The translations under genes were made by a program, and so were the position numbers. From Deroplatys truncata (Eukaryota; Arthropoda; Insecta; Mantodea; Mantidae), in NCBI GenBank assembly GCA_030765065.1, contig CM060990.1, positions 213,505,290 to 213,569,289 on the forward strand: DNA of 64,000 bases. Direction: 5' to 3'. The notes beneath the pieces are model-generated. The model was given only the letters and a program-made list of their open reading frames with translations. It did no database searches and had not been told where the DNA came from. Of this stretch, positions 12,350 to 22,471 are shown piece after piece (the first letter of the stretch is position 1; each line of letters starts with the position of its first letter).

Positions 12350-13520
12350 CTATTTCTGTGTTATTAGTCTTTTTCTAGCAGATTTTTCACATTCCAGTAC
12401 ACTACCAATGGCTTTCTGTAACCTATACTGAGCATTTCTGTTTATTCTAAACTGCTGCAGCTTTGCCTGTATCCTTGTCAGTCTCCCTTCTTGTATCATT
12501 GCTCTCATTCTTTTGCTTATTTCCATAATGCTGCCTTCCTGCATTGATACTATACTCATTCCCTCTGTGCCCTTTCAGACATCAGTTCAAGCCTTTGCAT
12601 CTTCCACATCTCTTCAAATGCCTTCAATCATCTATTTGGATGGGCTGACACTCATTGGCGATGACATATCCCTCACTCTTGCACCTGCTTCTTCCCCTCC
12701 CTGCTGCATGAATCTGACATCTGTTCTGACATCATTTGACGTAGCTTGTCTCTCAAAACCCTGCTGCCCTGCACTCACAGTGCCTTGACTTTGCCAAAGT
12801 TTCTGCTGAGTATGTCCACTTTCTTGCTGACTCAGTACCCAAAGCCTTTTATCTATCCTCAGCAGCAGTCCATGTACAAAAGCATTTTTCCCCTCATTTC
12901 TAGCTCTGTTCATTTCTTTAATTAATTTGTATCTTAATTCCTGTTCTGTTTTAACGTAGTCATGTTCAATAAAGATCCCTGTTCCATTTAGCCTCTTGGT
13001 GCTGCTTGGAACTTTCTATCTGAAATTCATGCTTGCTAACTTTACTAAAACTGGTCTTGGTTTCATATCCTTCAATCCTACTATGAAGGAGTCTACAATT
13101 TCCCAACCTGCTAGCTGTAATCCTAAGTTTCTTTCCATATTTTCCCCTACTTCTTTTCAAACTCTTCTTTCTCTCCATTCCTCAATGCCAAAAATCACAA
13201 AATTTAGTTTCTGTTGGGCTTCATTCACTCTTCCTACTTTTTTTATTCCATTAATTCTTTCCTTAATTCTCCCTCAACTTGTAAATACTGTTTTTGACTT
13301 AGTAGAGCTTCCTCTCCATTTTCTCTCTATCCTCTTCTCTCTACCTTTAATTTTACTAATGTCTAGTGCTATGGTTTTGAACATTACCATCACATCTTCC
13401 ATTGCTAATTCTGGCCTCATTTCTACACTTCCGATCATTAGTAGCATGACTATTATTACAGCGATCCAAAAGTTAGGGCATTATGATCCATTTCTTTGCC
13501 TTTTCCTTCGGTGTGGTTGA
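12350..13520 (-). pseudogene. ORF1-like region of LINE copy B
   Basis: Minus-strand frames upstream of the endonuclease: a basic segment beginning MERKKSLKRSRGKYGKKL (about 13178), a Gln-rich segment (12913-12632) and a short charged helical segment (12559-12350). No zinc knuckle is visible. Position, charge and spacing suit the nucleic-acid-binding first ORF of a LINE. The frames do not join without interruption. Confidence 0.5.
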
Positions 13521-13648
13521 TTCTATTGAATAACCTTATTTGTATTGTGTATGTTTGTACTCCAACATCCATCTCTATGTCTCTCTCATGAGTGTTCACT
13601 CAACACATCTGACCTCATTACACTCATGCAAGCAACTCCTATTTAAGT

Positions 13649-14207
13649 CAATAAGGCACTATATGTCTGTAACCAATTTGCTCAAAATATTGCTAAGTCT
13701 TTTATATTGTGCTTAACATCTACAAATATTTCAAACATGCCTTCAAGTACACCAATATCAAGGTGATTCATGCTTATTCTTATAATTTTCTGGAAAACTA
13801 AAGTACGAATAACTCAGGTCTGTATATACCTTATAACTTGTTTTTTTAAAAAGCATGTGTAGATGTAATGCAGAATTAACTTCTCTCTTCAAAATCTCAA
13901 AAATGATGTAAATCACATAATGAGGGAATGAAACAAACAATTTATTTACTGAAGAAAGAAACAAGGAAAATGTGCAATGCCAAGGGAGGAATTCACTAGA
14001 CTAACAAATTCATTTTAACTAAATAAGCAGTGATTGCAGTTAGTGCTCTGTTACTCCACAAATCTGGAATACCCTGTTCATGCATTATGTGCATTGAAAC
14101 TTGATTGCTGAAAATGTCACTCAGAGGGAAATGAATGCATGTTACTAATTCTGCTGATGTATTGCTGAAAAAAATTATAATTAATGAGTTAAATAAAATA
14201 TAATTAC
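13649..14207. other. AT-rich non-coding stretch
   Basis: No gene or repeat end recognised. It lies between the target duplication of LINE copy B and the donor site of the Diaphanous-like exon, so it is best read as intron sequence 3' of that exon, possibly with remains of the LTR fossil into which the LINE landed. Confidence 0.5.
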
Positions 14208-14423
14208 CAGCATTTCTTCAAATTTTTCATTTAGTGTGTCATCGTCCAAATGTTCTATGAAGAACTCCTGCTCTTCTGCTTCATTGAAATCTGACTCTGA
14301 ATGTGGCCGAGGAAGCTGACCTGAACCTCCACTGCTTCCTCCACCTACACCACTTCCTCCTGCACCTCCCATTCCTCCTCGGCCACTCTTTTCCTTTCTT
14401 GGTCTTCCAAACCATGTGTCCAG
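14208..14423 (-). CDS. dia: internal exon of a Diaphanous-like formin gene (host)
   Basis: A 216-bp minus-strand open exon with acceptor TTCAG at 14428-14424 and donor GTAAT from 14207, both in phase 0. It encodes LDTWFGRPRKEK, a Gly/Ser-rich linker, SGQLPRPHSESDFNE, then an acidic helix ending LNEKFEEML. Insect Diaphanous proteins start with a similar LDxxFGRP motif, a low-complexity linker and a helix leading into the GTPase-binding/FH3 region, which fits an early exon. Diaphanous nucleates and elongates actin filaments under Rho control in the cytoplasm. Neighbouring exons were not found: upstream ones should lie above 14.5 kb, downstream ones at lower coordinates or outside the window. 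The assignment comes from memory of the family. Confidence 0.65.

Positions 14424-14426
<3 letters not shown>

Positions 14427-14497
<71 letters not shown>
14427..14497. repeat. (TAA)n microsatellite at the splice acceptor
   Basis: About 23-24 uninterrupted TAA/TTA triplets. On the minus strand this is (TTA)n running straight into TTCAG, so the microsatellite itself supplies the pyrimidine-tract region of the Diaphanous-like exon's 3' splice site. Confidence 0.95.
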
Positions 14498-14499
<2 letters not shown>

Positions 14500-15734
14500 T
14501 ATATATACATATATTACAAACATTGCTGTAACATTGTCAAGACTAAAATTGTATAACATTAATTTCAAAATTAGTTGACAGAGAAGTTCACTAACTTAAT
14601 AGTGCTTTACCTCATTTTTTGTTCTCTTTCATGACTGTTTTACGCATCTGCTGCTCATAATAAACATTGGCATACATCCTGCAACCCGGCTGTAACTGCT
14701 ACTATTCTATATCACACAGTATTGGGATAGATAATTTGCAAAGCTCAGGCAAGATTTTGGCTTATCACGCATTTGCACACATTTACAGAAGGTTGCCAAC
14801 ATTTCTGGTGGAAAGTACAAAACACTAAACCATGGTTACATGGTACTTTTAACTGCTGTTTTAAAGGGTTTCTGATATAAACTACAGGGGTGGCTGTCAG
14901 CTATACCAGCTCCATCTCCAATGCAAAGCTCAGGCAAAATTTTTGGTTTGTCACACATGTATGCATATACACGCAAGGTTGCTTTCATTAGTAACACTCA
15001 ACCAAGGCTACATGTAGGTTGCATAACAACCCTATTTACAAACATTACGAAACTAAGAAGCGCAAACAAATAAACCCAACAGACCACTATCTATGTTTGA
15101 CTGAAATTCAGTAATGAACAAAACAAAGTACGAGAATTCTTAGACAATCTTTTGAACGACTAACAGGACACAGACTGTATGAAGACATACACTGAACCAA
15201 CCACACGACCTCTCTCACTGTTACAGGTAATTCCAGTCCAAACAGCAGCCTTCGAAGACTTTGTGCTAACAAGCCAAGGCCACGCCAGCAGAAGGCCTCC
15301 CCGTGTGACACACTCGTGCAGCTGCGCCAACATGAGTTGGCTGCTTATCTGTGTAGTCACAATGACGAACAGCAAGAAAAAGGACTAAGAGCTGACGACT
15401 AAGGAGCACTTGTGAGGCACCTGGAATAGCCAAATGACCCAGGAGCATCCAATCCTGCAGAAGAAAAATTTGAGGTCCTTCCCCTTAGGTAATGAGCAAC
15501 TGACCAGGCTGACGATTGGATCCCCGAAGTAACTACCATATATACCTATATAAGCAACGCATTGAATTAAGAGAAGTCACTATTGTACAAGATGAAGGCA
15601 TGCTAACGTAGCAAACCAATCATTAGCATTTTCTTGCACAATAGTACTCTTAGAAACACCAATGGTAGACATCTTCAATAACTGCAAGAACATCAAACGA
15701 CTAATGACCCGGAATTGCTCAGGGCAGCTGCCAT
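14498..15734. other. intronic or intergenic stretch, no gene recognised
   Basis: AT-rich up to about 15.05 kb, then GC rises. Overlapping open frames on both strands at 15108-15448 have no recognisable motif and look like chance. A short inverted repeat (CTATTGTACAAGA at about 15580 and TCTTGCACAATAG at about 15634) is present. A first exon or 5' UTR of the Diaphanous-like gene could lie here on the minus strand but none can be pointed to. Confidence 0.5.
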
Positions 15735-15985
15735 GTGCAATTCTTGGTAAGTAACGTAGGACGCAATAGCATGCACTGCATGCCAGCCATTTATCTTTCA
15801 CTGACTAACTGAGGTGCTATCTGGGACCCGATCAAGCTGCATGGATACAAATATACTGACGTGTATTAACATGTGGATTGGTTGTACTGGGTATTCCGCA
15901 TCTGAGCGGCGAGCCCCACATATCCCCCAGCCTTTGCACAATGGCTGGGGGTCGAATGCTGTGATGCATTTTTTCCCTCCACGGA
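15735..15985 (+). promoter_or_regulatory. block U, copy 1 (LINE 5' region)
   Basis: Shares with other U copies the string TTCCGCATCTGAGCGGCGAG, then a stem-loop with arms CCCCCAGCC and GGCTGGGGG (about 15918-15943), then a GTCGAATGC segment and TGATGCATTTT. Always followed by gag or ORF2 sequence, so read as 5' UTR or promoter. Confidence 0.65.
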
Positions 15986-15999
15986 CAACAAAAAGCGTC

Positions 16000-17190
16000 T
16001 ACAAGATATCAGGACTCTGGAAGATGACTTAGAGGAAGCAGCAACCTCTAACCCTCCCCTGGCGTCCGCACAATGAGGCAACTAAACCGTCGCTAACCGA
16101 GGTCCCTTTCGCCTTGGTTTGTGCTTCGCCCTCAGCCACTACCTCTTCCTCGCGACTGCAGCCGCCACACCAACCGGAGGATTTCGCACACCAGTGGCCC
16201 ATAACCGACCGCTACCTCATCATGGCTGCTTTAGCGTCGTTATTACTGGAGTGCTCCGGCACCTGCCGGCACAATACATGTTGCCTGCAGCGCAGCAGCA
16301 GTAACCCTAAGCATTGAGAGCCACCAGGAACATCACTGCCCGGGGACGATCACCGCCGGTACGAGTAGAGCTTGTCAGCATCGCAGACCTAGAGGCAGCC
16401 TTGGCATTTTCCCCATCAGGGAGGCAGTTACGAGTCAAGGCCAGGCGACAGGAAAGGTTAGCACCTTGCCTCCGTTGCTGTGACCGCCAGCATGCAGACC
16501 TGGAGGCTTCCCTGGCGTTAAGTATTTCCTTATCAGGGAAGAAGTTACGAGTCAAGGTCAGATGACAGGATACGTAACCACCTTGCCTCCGTTGCTGTGC
16601 CTACGCAACCGAGCCGAAGTGTCACTATTCTGGCGCTTCATGCATCACATCAGCGTGCCAGCAACACGATCTCGTCGCCGCCGCCGCCACTGCGCTACAT
16701 GTGGAGGAACGTCCCGCTTCATCGACCGAGCGCTCTGCCCCCTGCATCCTCGCAGGAAGGCAACGCTGAAGCCGCCAGCTCCAACGACCGCCATGAAGAC
16801 TCATGGGCACACTTCACCAGCGCCCTCGACCGAAGCTGCGACCGGAGACGCCATTCAGGGCCTCCATACGGAATTAGTAAAACTTCGGTGCCCGGCTAGC
16901 TCCTTTGGAAGAGACTATAGCAGACAATCACCGAGAAGCTTCAGAGCCTGCAGGCAACAATCTCCGCCGCCAACATGACGGCAAGGTTGGACAGCATCAC
17001 CACCAGCCTGCAGGACCTGGAGAGAATCTTCGAGGACTTCTAAACCACATTACATTAGCCTCAGCACACACATCAGAAGACACTTTCACCACTAGAGATT
17101 TTAGAGGAGCAGAAGCGCTTCCTTGTGAAGTGCCGAGCCGTAGTCAAAGAGATGGAAAAACAATAACATCGGCCTTAACTATATCCTTAT
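16000..17190 (+). pseudogene. LINE gag (ORF1) unit a
   Basis: Recognisable pieces in order: the DLEAALAF segment (present twice, see the repeat entry), a Cys/His region with RHCATCG and the second half of a knuckle near 16690-16740, AIQGLHTELVKL (about 16850-16875), and a helical segment around 16905-17040. Homologous to gag units b-g in this window. Stops and frame changes throughout. The role in a live element is RNA binding and particle formation. Confidence 0.6.
16384..16605 (+). repeat. imperfect 111-bp tandem duplication inside gag unit a
   Basis: CAGACCT at 16384 and again at 16495 open two similar units sharing TCAGGGA, GTTACGAGTCAAGG and ACCTTGCCTCCGTTGCTGTG. In translation the units give ADLEAALAF and ADLEASLAL, so the N-terminal gag module is doubled. 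111 is a multiple of three. Confidence 0.8.
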
Positions 17191-17194
17191 CCTA

Positions 17195-17455
17195 CTACCA
17201 GTATCTCCTTGAGCTACTCTCGTATTTGCACCTCCTAACCTCTAGGCTGCATTGGGCGGCAGCTTAGTACCCTTCGTCGACTAACACGGGTGCTATGCTG
17301 CACCACACTACCTTTCCTACGAACTTCCCTTCAAATCCTACACTAGTGAACGAGTCTTTAGTCGGTATGCCCAAACCTGGCGAGTCCCACGCTCCTTGTC
17401 AGGAATCCAATTGGGACAAAAGTGCCTAGCAGCATTTTCTCAACTCGAAAAAATT
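17195..17455 (+). repeat. block V, copy 1
   Basis: Poorly preserved copy with GGGTGCTATGC, TCTTTAGTCGGTATG, GGCGAGTCCCACGCT and CAGCATTTTCTCAACTCGAAAAAA. Lies between gag units a and b. Confidence 0.6.
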
Positions 17456-17489
17456 CTACACATCGCTCTGACACACACACACAAGTTCT

Positions 17490-18400
17490 GAAATGGCGAA
17501 GAGAAGACTTCGCAGAGTCGACAAGCCTGCTTCGGCAGGACTGGAAGGGGACACAGCAGATACCACCCGAGGCTAGCTATACCTCTGCCGCCGTTTCGCC
17601 GTCAGTCAGCGCAGCTTCGCCGCGACTGCACCCGACGTCGCAAGGCAACAGCCGACCTCCGCTGCTGTTCCCATGGGACCAGTCACCTCTCGCAGTACCG
17701 TCTATGCCTCCTCGGAGGTACAGCGTAGTGATTAATGGGGTTCCACGGGTGTTCCAGAAAGGATCACCATGCTGCCGCTCAGAAGCAGAAAGCCTCAGTT
17801 CTGAGGGACACACAGAACACCGACAGGAGTTAATCGCCGCTCGTCCGGTTGTAACTCGCAGACCCTGGCCACTACGAAGCGGCCTTGAAGGCGGGCATGC
17901 CATTGTTAGAGCGGTTCTTGCGCACCAAGACCAGCCGAGTGCATCGCTAGGCTACTGACAATGTTGTGCCTACGGGCAGGAAGCTTTCCGCTACGCAGCC
18001 GAACCTAGGTGACACTACTGTGACGCCTCCTGCTTCACCGCAGAGTGCAGAGAGCACTTGCTTAGGCATCGCCACCGGTATTGGGATGGCTATAGCCACT
18101 TCACAGGTTAGGCGCAGTCGCCGCCAGACTACAACGCCCTCAGGGAGTCCACCACCGCCACGGCCAAAACCAGCTCCGAACCTCCACGGCTACATCATCG
18201 ACACCCTCCATTGGAGCGGCGAACGGGACGCCATTCAGGACCTAAATGTGGAGTACCTGAACTTCGGTGCCGGTTTAGCCGTCCCTGAGGAGTCCATTAA
18301 TGACATCCTCAGCGGGAAATTCAAAAACCTAGTCACTCATCATCACTGTCAACCAGCATCACTACACTATCGCCACCTCGGCTGAAATCTGTCTACAGTC
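17490..18400 (+). pseudogene. LINE gag (ORF1) unit b
   Basis: Contains the N-terminal module (ALKAGMPLLERFL-type, about 17880-17920), TGRKLSATQPNLGDT (17970-18020) where the zinc-knuckle region of the other units lies, and DAIQDLNVEYLNFGAGLAV followed by a helix (18220-18340). The 178- and 139-residue open stretches are the least damaged of the gag units. The last part matches the AIQDLH segment of units d, e and g. Confidence 0.6.
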
Positions 18401-18524
18401 GCCTGTGTACCTTCGATACCAAAACACATCGCACCATCATTAGTCACTGCAGAGCGTCCGCAGGAGAACCGATCCACAACGGAATCTCTAGAGCCTAGAT
18501 AGCAAAAACTTACATTCCTCCTAC

Positions 18525-18860
18525 ACCATCGTAACCTACTACTTCCCGTATCACCTCCTAGCCATTAGGCTGCAGTAAGGTTTCATGCCTGCAGCCTAGC
18601 AATTATCCTTCACCCACTTCCGCCCATCTGGCGGCAGAACCGCAGGTTCCAAATACTAACGCACTGCTCTGCGGGACCACACTACTTACACCTTTAACTT
18701 CTGTCTTTATTATTCTTCCTTTTTCCTTCCGGTGGAGTAGTATTTAGTGGGTAACCCGACTATTGGCTAGTCCCACATACTCAGTCCCGACATCCCATCG
18801 GGACTAGCGTAGTGCTTAACACCTAGTATTCCTCCACTCCAAATAAATTTCTACTCCAAA
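18525..18860 (+). repeat. block V, copy 2
   Basis: Starts near GGCTGCAGTAAGG, includes CTTCCGCCCATCTGGCGGCAG, TTTTTCCTTCCGGTGGAG, TTAGTGGGTAACCCGAC, CCCATCGGGACTAGCG and CCTCCACTCCAAA. It stands directly before the Jockey-type gag at 18870. Confidence 0.7.
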
Positions 18861-18869
18861 TTGTGGCAC

Positions 18870-19315
18870 CAGCTCAGGGCGGTAATTAAGCGCCTTTACC
18901 TGAGCAGTACCAAGCCTCAGATCATGGAGGATCTTGCGGCCTTCCGAACGTCATTGGTGCGCGTTGCTCAAATGCGCTGATTCAACAAAGACAGGACACC
19001 ACTTTATCATTACCTTTTTGAACTCAAGATACAAGACGATGCGCACCGTTTAAAGACAAAGACCACTATACCCTACTCACGGGTGGCGATAACAGATAAC
19101 CGCCCGCCTCGGTTTCCGAATCAGTGCGGATATTTCCAGCGGTTGGACCATTTGGCCGTCAATTGTACGGCAGAGGCCGCCTGCTCGAAGTGCGGGAGCG
19201 GGCACGGGTCCCAGGCGTGCTACGTGTCGCTGCCGCAGCGGAGGTGCCTCCATTGTGGGTCACGCTCTCGTGGCTGCTCTGCTGCGGACCACCGACTAAC
19301 GGACCAGCCCTAACG
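18870..19315 (+). pseudogene. Jockey-type gag C-terminal part with zinc knuckles
   Basis: Encodes MEDLAAFRTSLVRVAQM-like residues, a basic segment and then three Cys/His knuckles (CGYFQRLDHLAVNC, CSKCGSGHGSQAC, CLHCGSRSRGCSAAD), the arrangement of Jockey ORF1 proteins, which bind element RNA. Different in sequence from gag units a-g. Disrupted by a TGA near 18978 and truncated at the N-terminus where block V abuts. Confidence 0.7.
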
Positions 19316-19589
19316 CTGGGAGGAAACCGGGACCACCAGCCCGAGACGGTCCAAGTGCTAACTCGGCAAGTTCCGCAGCCAGAGCTCCTCCTCCCAAGAG
19401 GAGACTGAAAGAGCTGCTGCCAGCGCGACGCCCCCCCCTAAACGCGACCGACAAGACAACGCGACACACCAGCCCAGCAAACAAGACTGCAAATTCACGC
19501 CGAGAATCGCAATATAACCGTCGCATATGGTTGCTTGGGATTGCCGGAATGACCTATGGACCGGTTGAAATACTAGTAAGCCTTAAATA

Positions 19590-21229
19590 TTACAGCCGAT
19601 ACTTCAGAATACCCATACACTCTGACATTTCAATGGAGGTTAATTCAATGGCCAGACTAACGACTTGTAACGTACACGGATTGCGACAGCGAAAACGTGA
19701 ACTATTAGACTACTTGTCCAAACACAATGCACAAATAGTTTTAGTTATAGAAACACACCTTAGCCCGCGGGACAGCCTAATCTTCCGGGCCATTTCTTAT
19801 ACCGAAACGACCGCGACAGTCGTGGCGGCAGCATTGCGATTGCTATTAGCAGGGATATCGTCCACCATCAAATATAATTCACGATCCCACTGAACTAACC
19901 TTCAACCCCTTCCAAGCAAATCAGGCCCCGGACGTACTTGATATAATAGAAAGTCAGGCCGAGGCTCCCAGCTCACTAAAAGTGCATAGCGGCCTATCAT
20001 CGTACCAGCTACCGGTATTGATAAACCTAGAAGGCCCTCTTCAAACAGCACGAATCAGGTCTAGGCGAACTGCAACAAAGCTAACTGGAACCTCTTTGTG
20101 GAAACAGAGGACGAAAAAATTTCATACAGGCATTCGATTGAGTGAGTCCCCACTCAGCGGCAAAGAAAGACTAGCACGCGACTTCCAGCAGACACACATT
20201 TAACTAAACAACGTAACAGAGCAGGAAAACCGTGACAACAAATTCAAACTGCTGCCACAAAAGTCACCTCAAAACTTTAAACCAACAACTTCGCGAGCGC
20301 ACTGCTGCCGTTATCTCAACAGCAGTGGTACAACACACTGTAGGCTCTAGACCTGCAAAGATACACAGTATGGCGAATAGCTAAATGTCTCACCGCGGAA
20401 AGGATTTCTGTGCCCCCTTTTCATGTGGGACAACATATTGTCACAACTGACGAAGAAAAGTCACAAGCACTAACATATGCACTACAAAACCCACTACACC
20501 CGAACTTAAGACCGGCTTTACCCGATTTGTGAACGAAACCGAAAGAATCGCCGAAAACATACACGAAACGCAAATGCACGATCAAATTCGTAAAACGCAC
20601 CCTCCGGTATCAAATGGCTAATAAAACACCTTCCGAAAAGAAGACTCCCGGAACAGACAGTATCCCGAACTTTACAAGAAAACACCTACCCCTCAGCGCC
20701 TTAACAGCAATAGCTAATCCTTTTAACCTATGCCTATTTCACGATTGTTTCACCAAGAGGTGGAACACAACAAGCGTGCTTCACTTTCCAAAGAAACACA
20801 ACAACTGCACAAATCGCACAACTATAGACCAATTAGCCTGCTTAAAACTGAGCAAAGTGCTTGAAGTGCTAACACATATGCGACAAAGAACAACTTACTT
20901 ATACCTGAACAGTTCGGTTTAAGGGCTAACACTCGACTACACTACAAGTCCTTCGCACCACTGGACACATTACGAAAGGCTTCAACATCCGAAAGGCCAG
21001 AAGAGCCGTTCCTCTTGACATAGGACATACTTTAGACCGCGTATGGCACGCGGGACTATTACGCAAGATGCTAGACTACAAATTTCCGGACACCATGACC
21101 AAACTGATAGCAATCTACTTGCGCGAGCGAATCTTCTCCTTGTTAGTCAACGAAGTGGAATCCACATCTATTCCAATACTGGCGGGCGTCCCTCAACGTA
21201 GTATACTTGGACCCCTTCTGTTTAATCTC
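19590..21229 (+). pseudogene. LINE copy C ORF2: endonuclease and first part of reverse transcriptase
   Basis: The endonuclease starts at MARLTTCNVHGLRQRKREL (19650) with VLVIETHLSPRD (catalytic Glu in ETH). Reverse transcriptase pieces follow: KTPGTDSIPNFTRKHLPL (20640-20700), RTTIDQLACLKLSKVLE (fingers) and AGVPQRSILGPLLFNLY (21183-21229), where mariner 2 interrupts at a TA. Confidence 0.75.
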
Positions 21230-21231
21230 TA

Positions 21232-22469
21232 CGAGGTGTGATGAAAAAATAACAGGAATTTTCTAATTTCGCGAGCTTTATACATTCAATGTTACAAATC
21301 TTTGTTTTATCTTGTTGGTACTCATGATGTATGTTTGCATTTTCAGCTGTTTTCAATATTTAGTTTGTTGATAGTCGAAAAAATGTATACGTGTTTTCGA
21401 GCCCTCGGCGAATTTTTACTTTCAAAACAGATGGAACAATGAATTTGCATTACATTTTGCTTGAATTGCAAAATAAAGTGCAGCACCGCATTCGAAATGA
21501 CTGTGGCTTTTGGCGAATCTCCTGAGTAACATAATAGTGTACGAGTGGTATAAACGTTTCAAAGAGGGTCGAGCAAACCTGGAAGACGAAGACCGCCCTG
21601 GACACCCTAGCACATCAATTACTGACAATGTGGAAGTAAAGAAAATGGTTCTCGAAAATCGCCGAATCACCATCACAGAGGTTGCTGATGATGTCGGCAT
21701 ATCCTTCGGCTCATGCCAAGCAATTTTTTCGAGTGTTTTTGGGCATGAAACCTGTAGCAGCAAAGTATGTTCCGAAATTATTAAATTTCGACCAAAAACA
21801 ACGTGGTGTAGACACCGGTAAGGAATTGCAGAATGAAGTAGAAAACGATCCAGAACTTCTAAAGAAGGTTATAACAGGTGACGAAACGTGAGTATATGGG
21901 TATGACGTCGAAACTAAGACCTAATCGTCCCTATGGAAACCGCCTGAAGAGCCAAGACCGAAAAACAATTGTACATCAGGAGTTTCTGGCTTATGGTCGT
22001 ACGGTCAATAAGGTATACTACCCGGAAATTATGCGCCGTTTTCGTGAAGCAATCCAAAGAAAACGACCAGAACGGTGGCAAAACCACTCGTGGAAATTGC
22101 ATCACAATAATGCACCCGCTCACACCTCAACCCTTGTTCGTGACTTATTGCCAAAAATTAAAACTGTTATGCTGCCTCATCCACCGTATTCGCAGGACAT
22201 GCCCCCTGCGACTTCCTTTTACTCCCAAGGCTGAAGAGAATCATGAAAGGACGACGTTTTGCCACCACTGTTGATATAAAAAAGAATAGCTGAATAAGCT
22301 GAACACCATAACGAAAGGCGAGTTCCTGAAGTGCTTCCAAGATTGGAAAAAATGAAGTGTATTATATCTGAGGCGGATTACTTTGAAATTACTTTGAAGA
22401 GCACAAAGTTGATTAAATAAAAATTCTTTAAAAAAGCAAACATTCCCGTTACTTGTTTATCACACCACG
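21232..22469 (+). mobile_element. mariner element 2, complete ends, inactive
   Basis: 1238 bp with inverted ends CGAGGTGTGATGAAAAAATA (left) and CGTGGTGTGATAAACAAGTA (right, read inward), about 25 of 31 matching. TA duplications at 21230-21231 and 22470-22471. It interrupts the reverse transcriptase of LINE copy C between LLFNLY and the YAD box. Confidence 0.92.
21363..22400 (+). pseudogene. mariner transposase 2, heavily disrupted
   Basis: Recognisable pieces: KRFKEGRANLEDEDRPG and RPSTSITDNV (21550-21640), RRITITEVADDVGISFGS, AAKYVPKLLNFDQKQRG, VITGDET (first catalytic Asp, about 21870-21890), WKLHHNNAPAHTSTLVRDLL (21 bases beyond a stop; the second catalytic Asp is Asn here, HHNNAP), and LPHPPYSQDMPP for the third. 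Several stops and frame changes, including TGA for Trp after GDET. Confidence 0.85.
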
Positions 22470-22471
22470 TA

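Larger units (their letters stand above)
6600..12365 (-). pseudogene. ORF2 of LINE copy B: endonuclease and reverse transcriptase remnants
   Basis: The endonuclease begins near 12360 (catalytic-type TETW), is interrupted at 12031/8988 by a transposon, and continues with GDFNARIG and NTKGQSVIDCMLCSSNL (8951-8535). The reverse transcriptase follows with GLRQSCELSPMLFHLFID (about 7430-7370). The catalytic YxDD box is altered to YTSD (near 7270). The C-terminal end is recognisable down to about 6600. Target-primed retrotransposition would be its role; this copy is inactive through stops and frame changes. Confidence 0.75.
6522..13638 (-). mobile_element. LINE copy B, near full length, split by a DNA transposon
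   Basis: Target duplication CTATTTAAGT at 6512-6521 and 13639-13648. The 3' end (low coordinates) finishes in AAATAAAACCATTCATTCAT, a short tandem tail. From right to left on the minus strand there is an ORF1-like region (13520-12350), then an AP-type endonuclease (VTETWL near 12310; GDFNARIG near 8945) and a reverse transcriptase (GLRQSCELSPMLF near 7400). About 4.07 kb remains once the transposon 8988-12031 is removed. The clade is not certain; the endonuclease style (GQSVIDCML) suggests the CR1-like group. Many disruptions. Confidence 0.85.

Noticed and set aside
14430-14510. Poly-isoleucine or poly-tyrosine frames on the minus strand
   Set aside because: They are translations of the (TTA)n microsatellite; the exon proper starts at 14423.
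15108-15448. Overlapping open frames on both strands
   Set aside because: No motif, all frames open together in locally GC-rich DNA; chance.
15580-15650. Short inverted repeat around CTATTGTACAAGA
   Set aside because: 12-13 bp arms, no flanking duplication; not enough to call an element.
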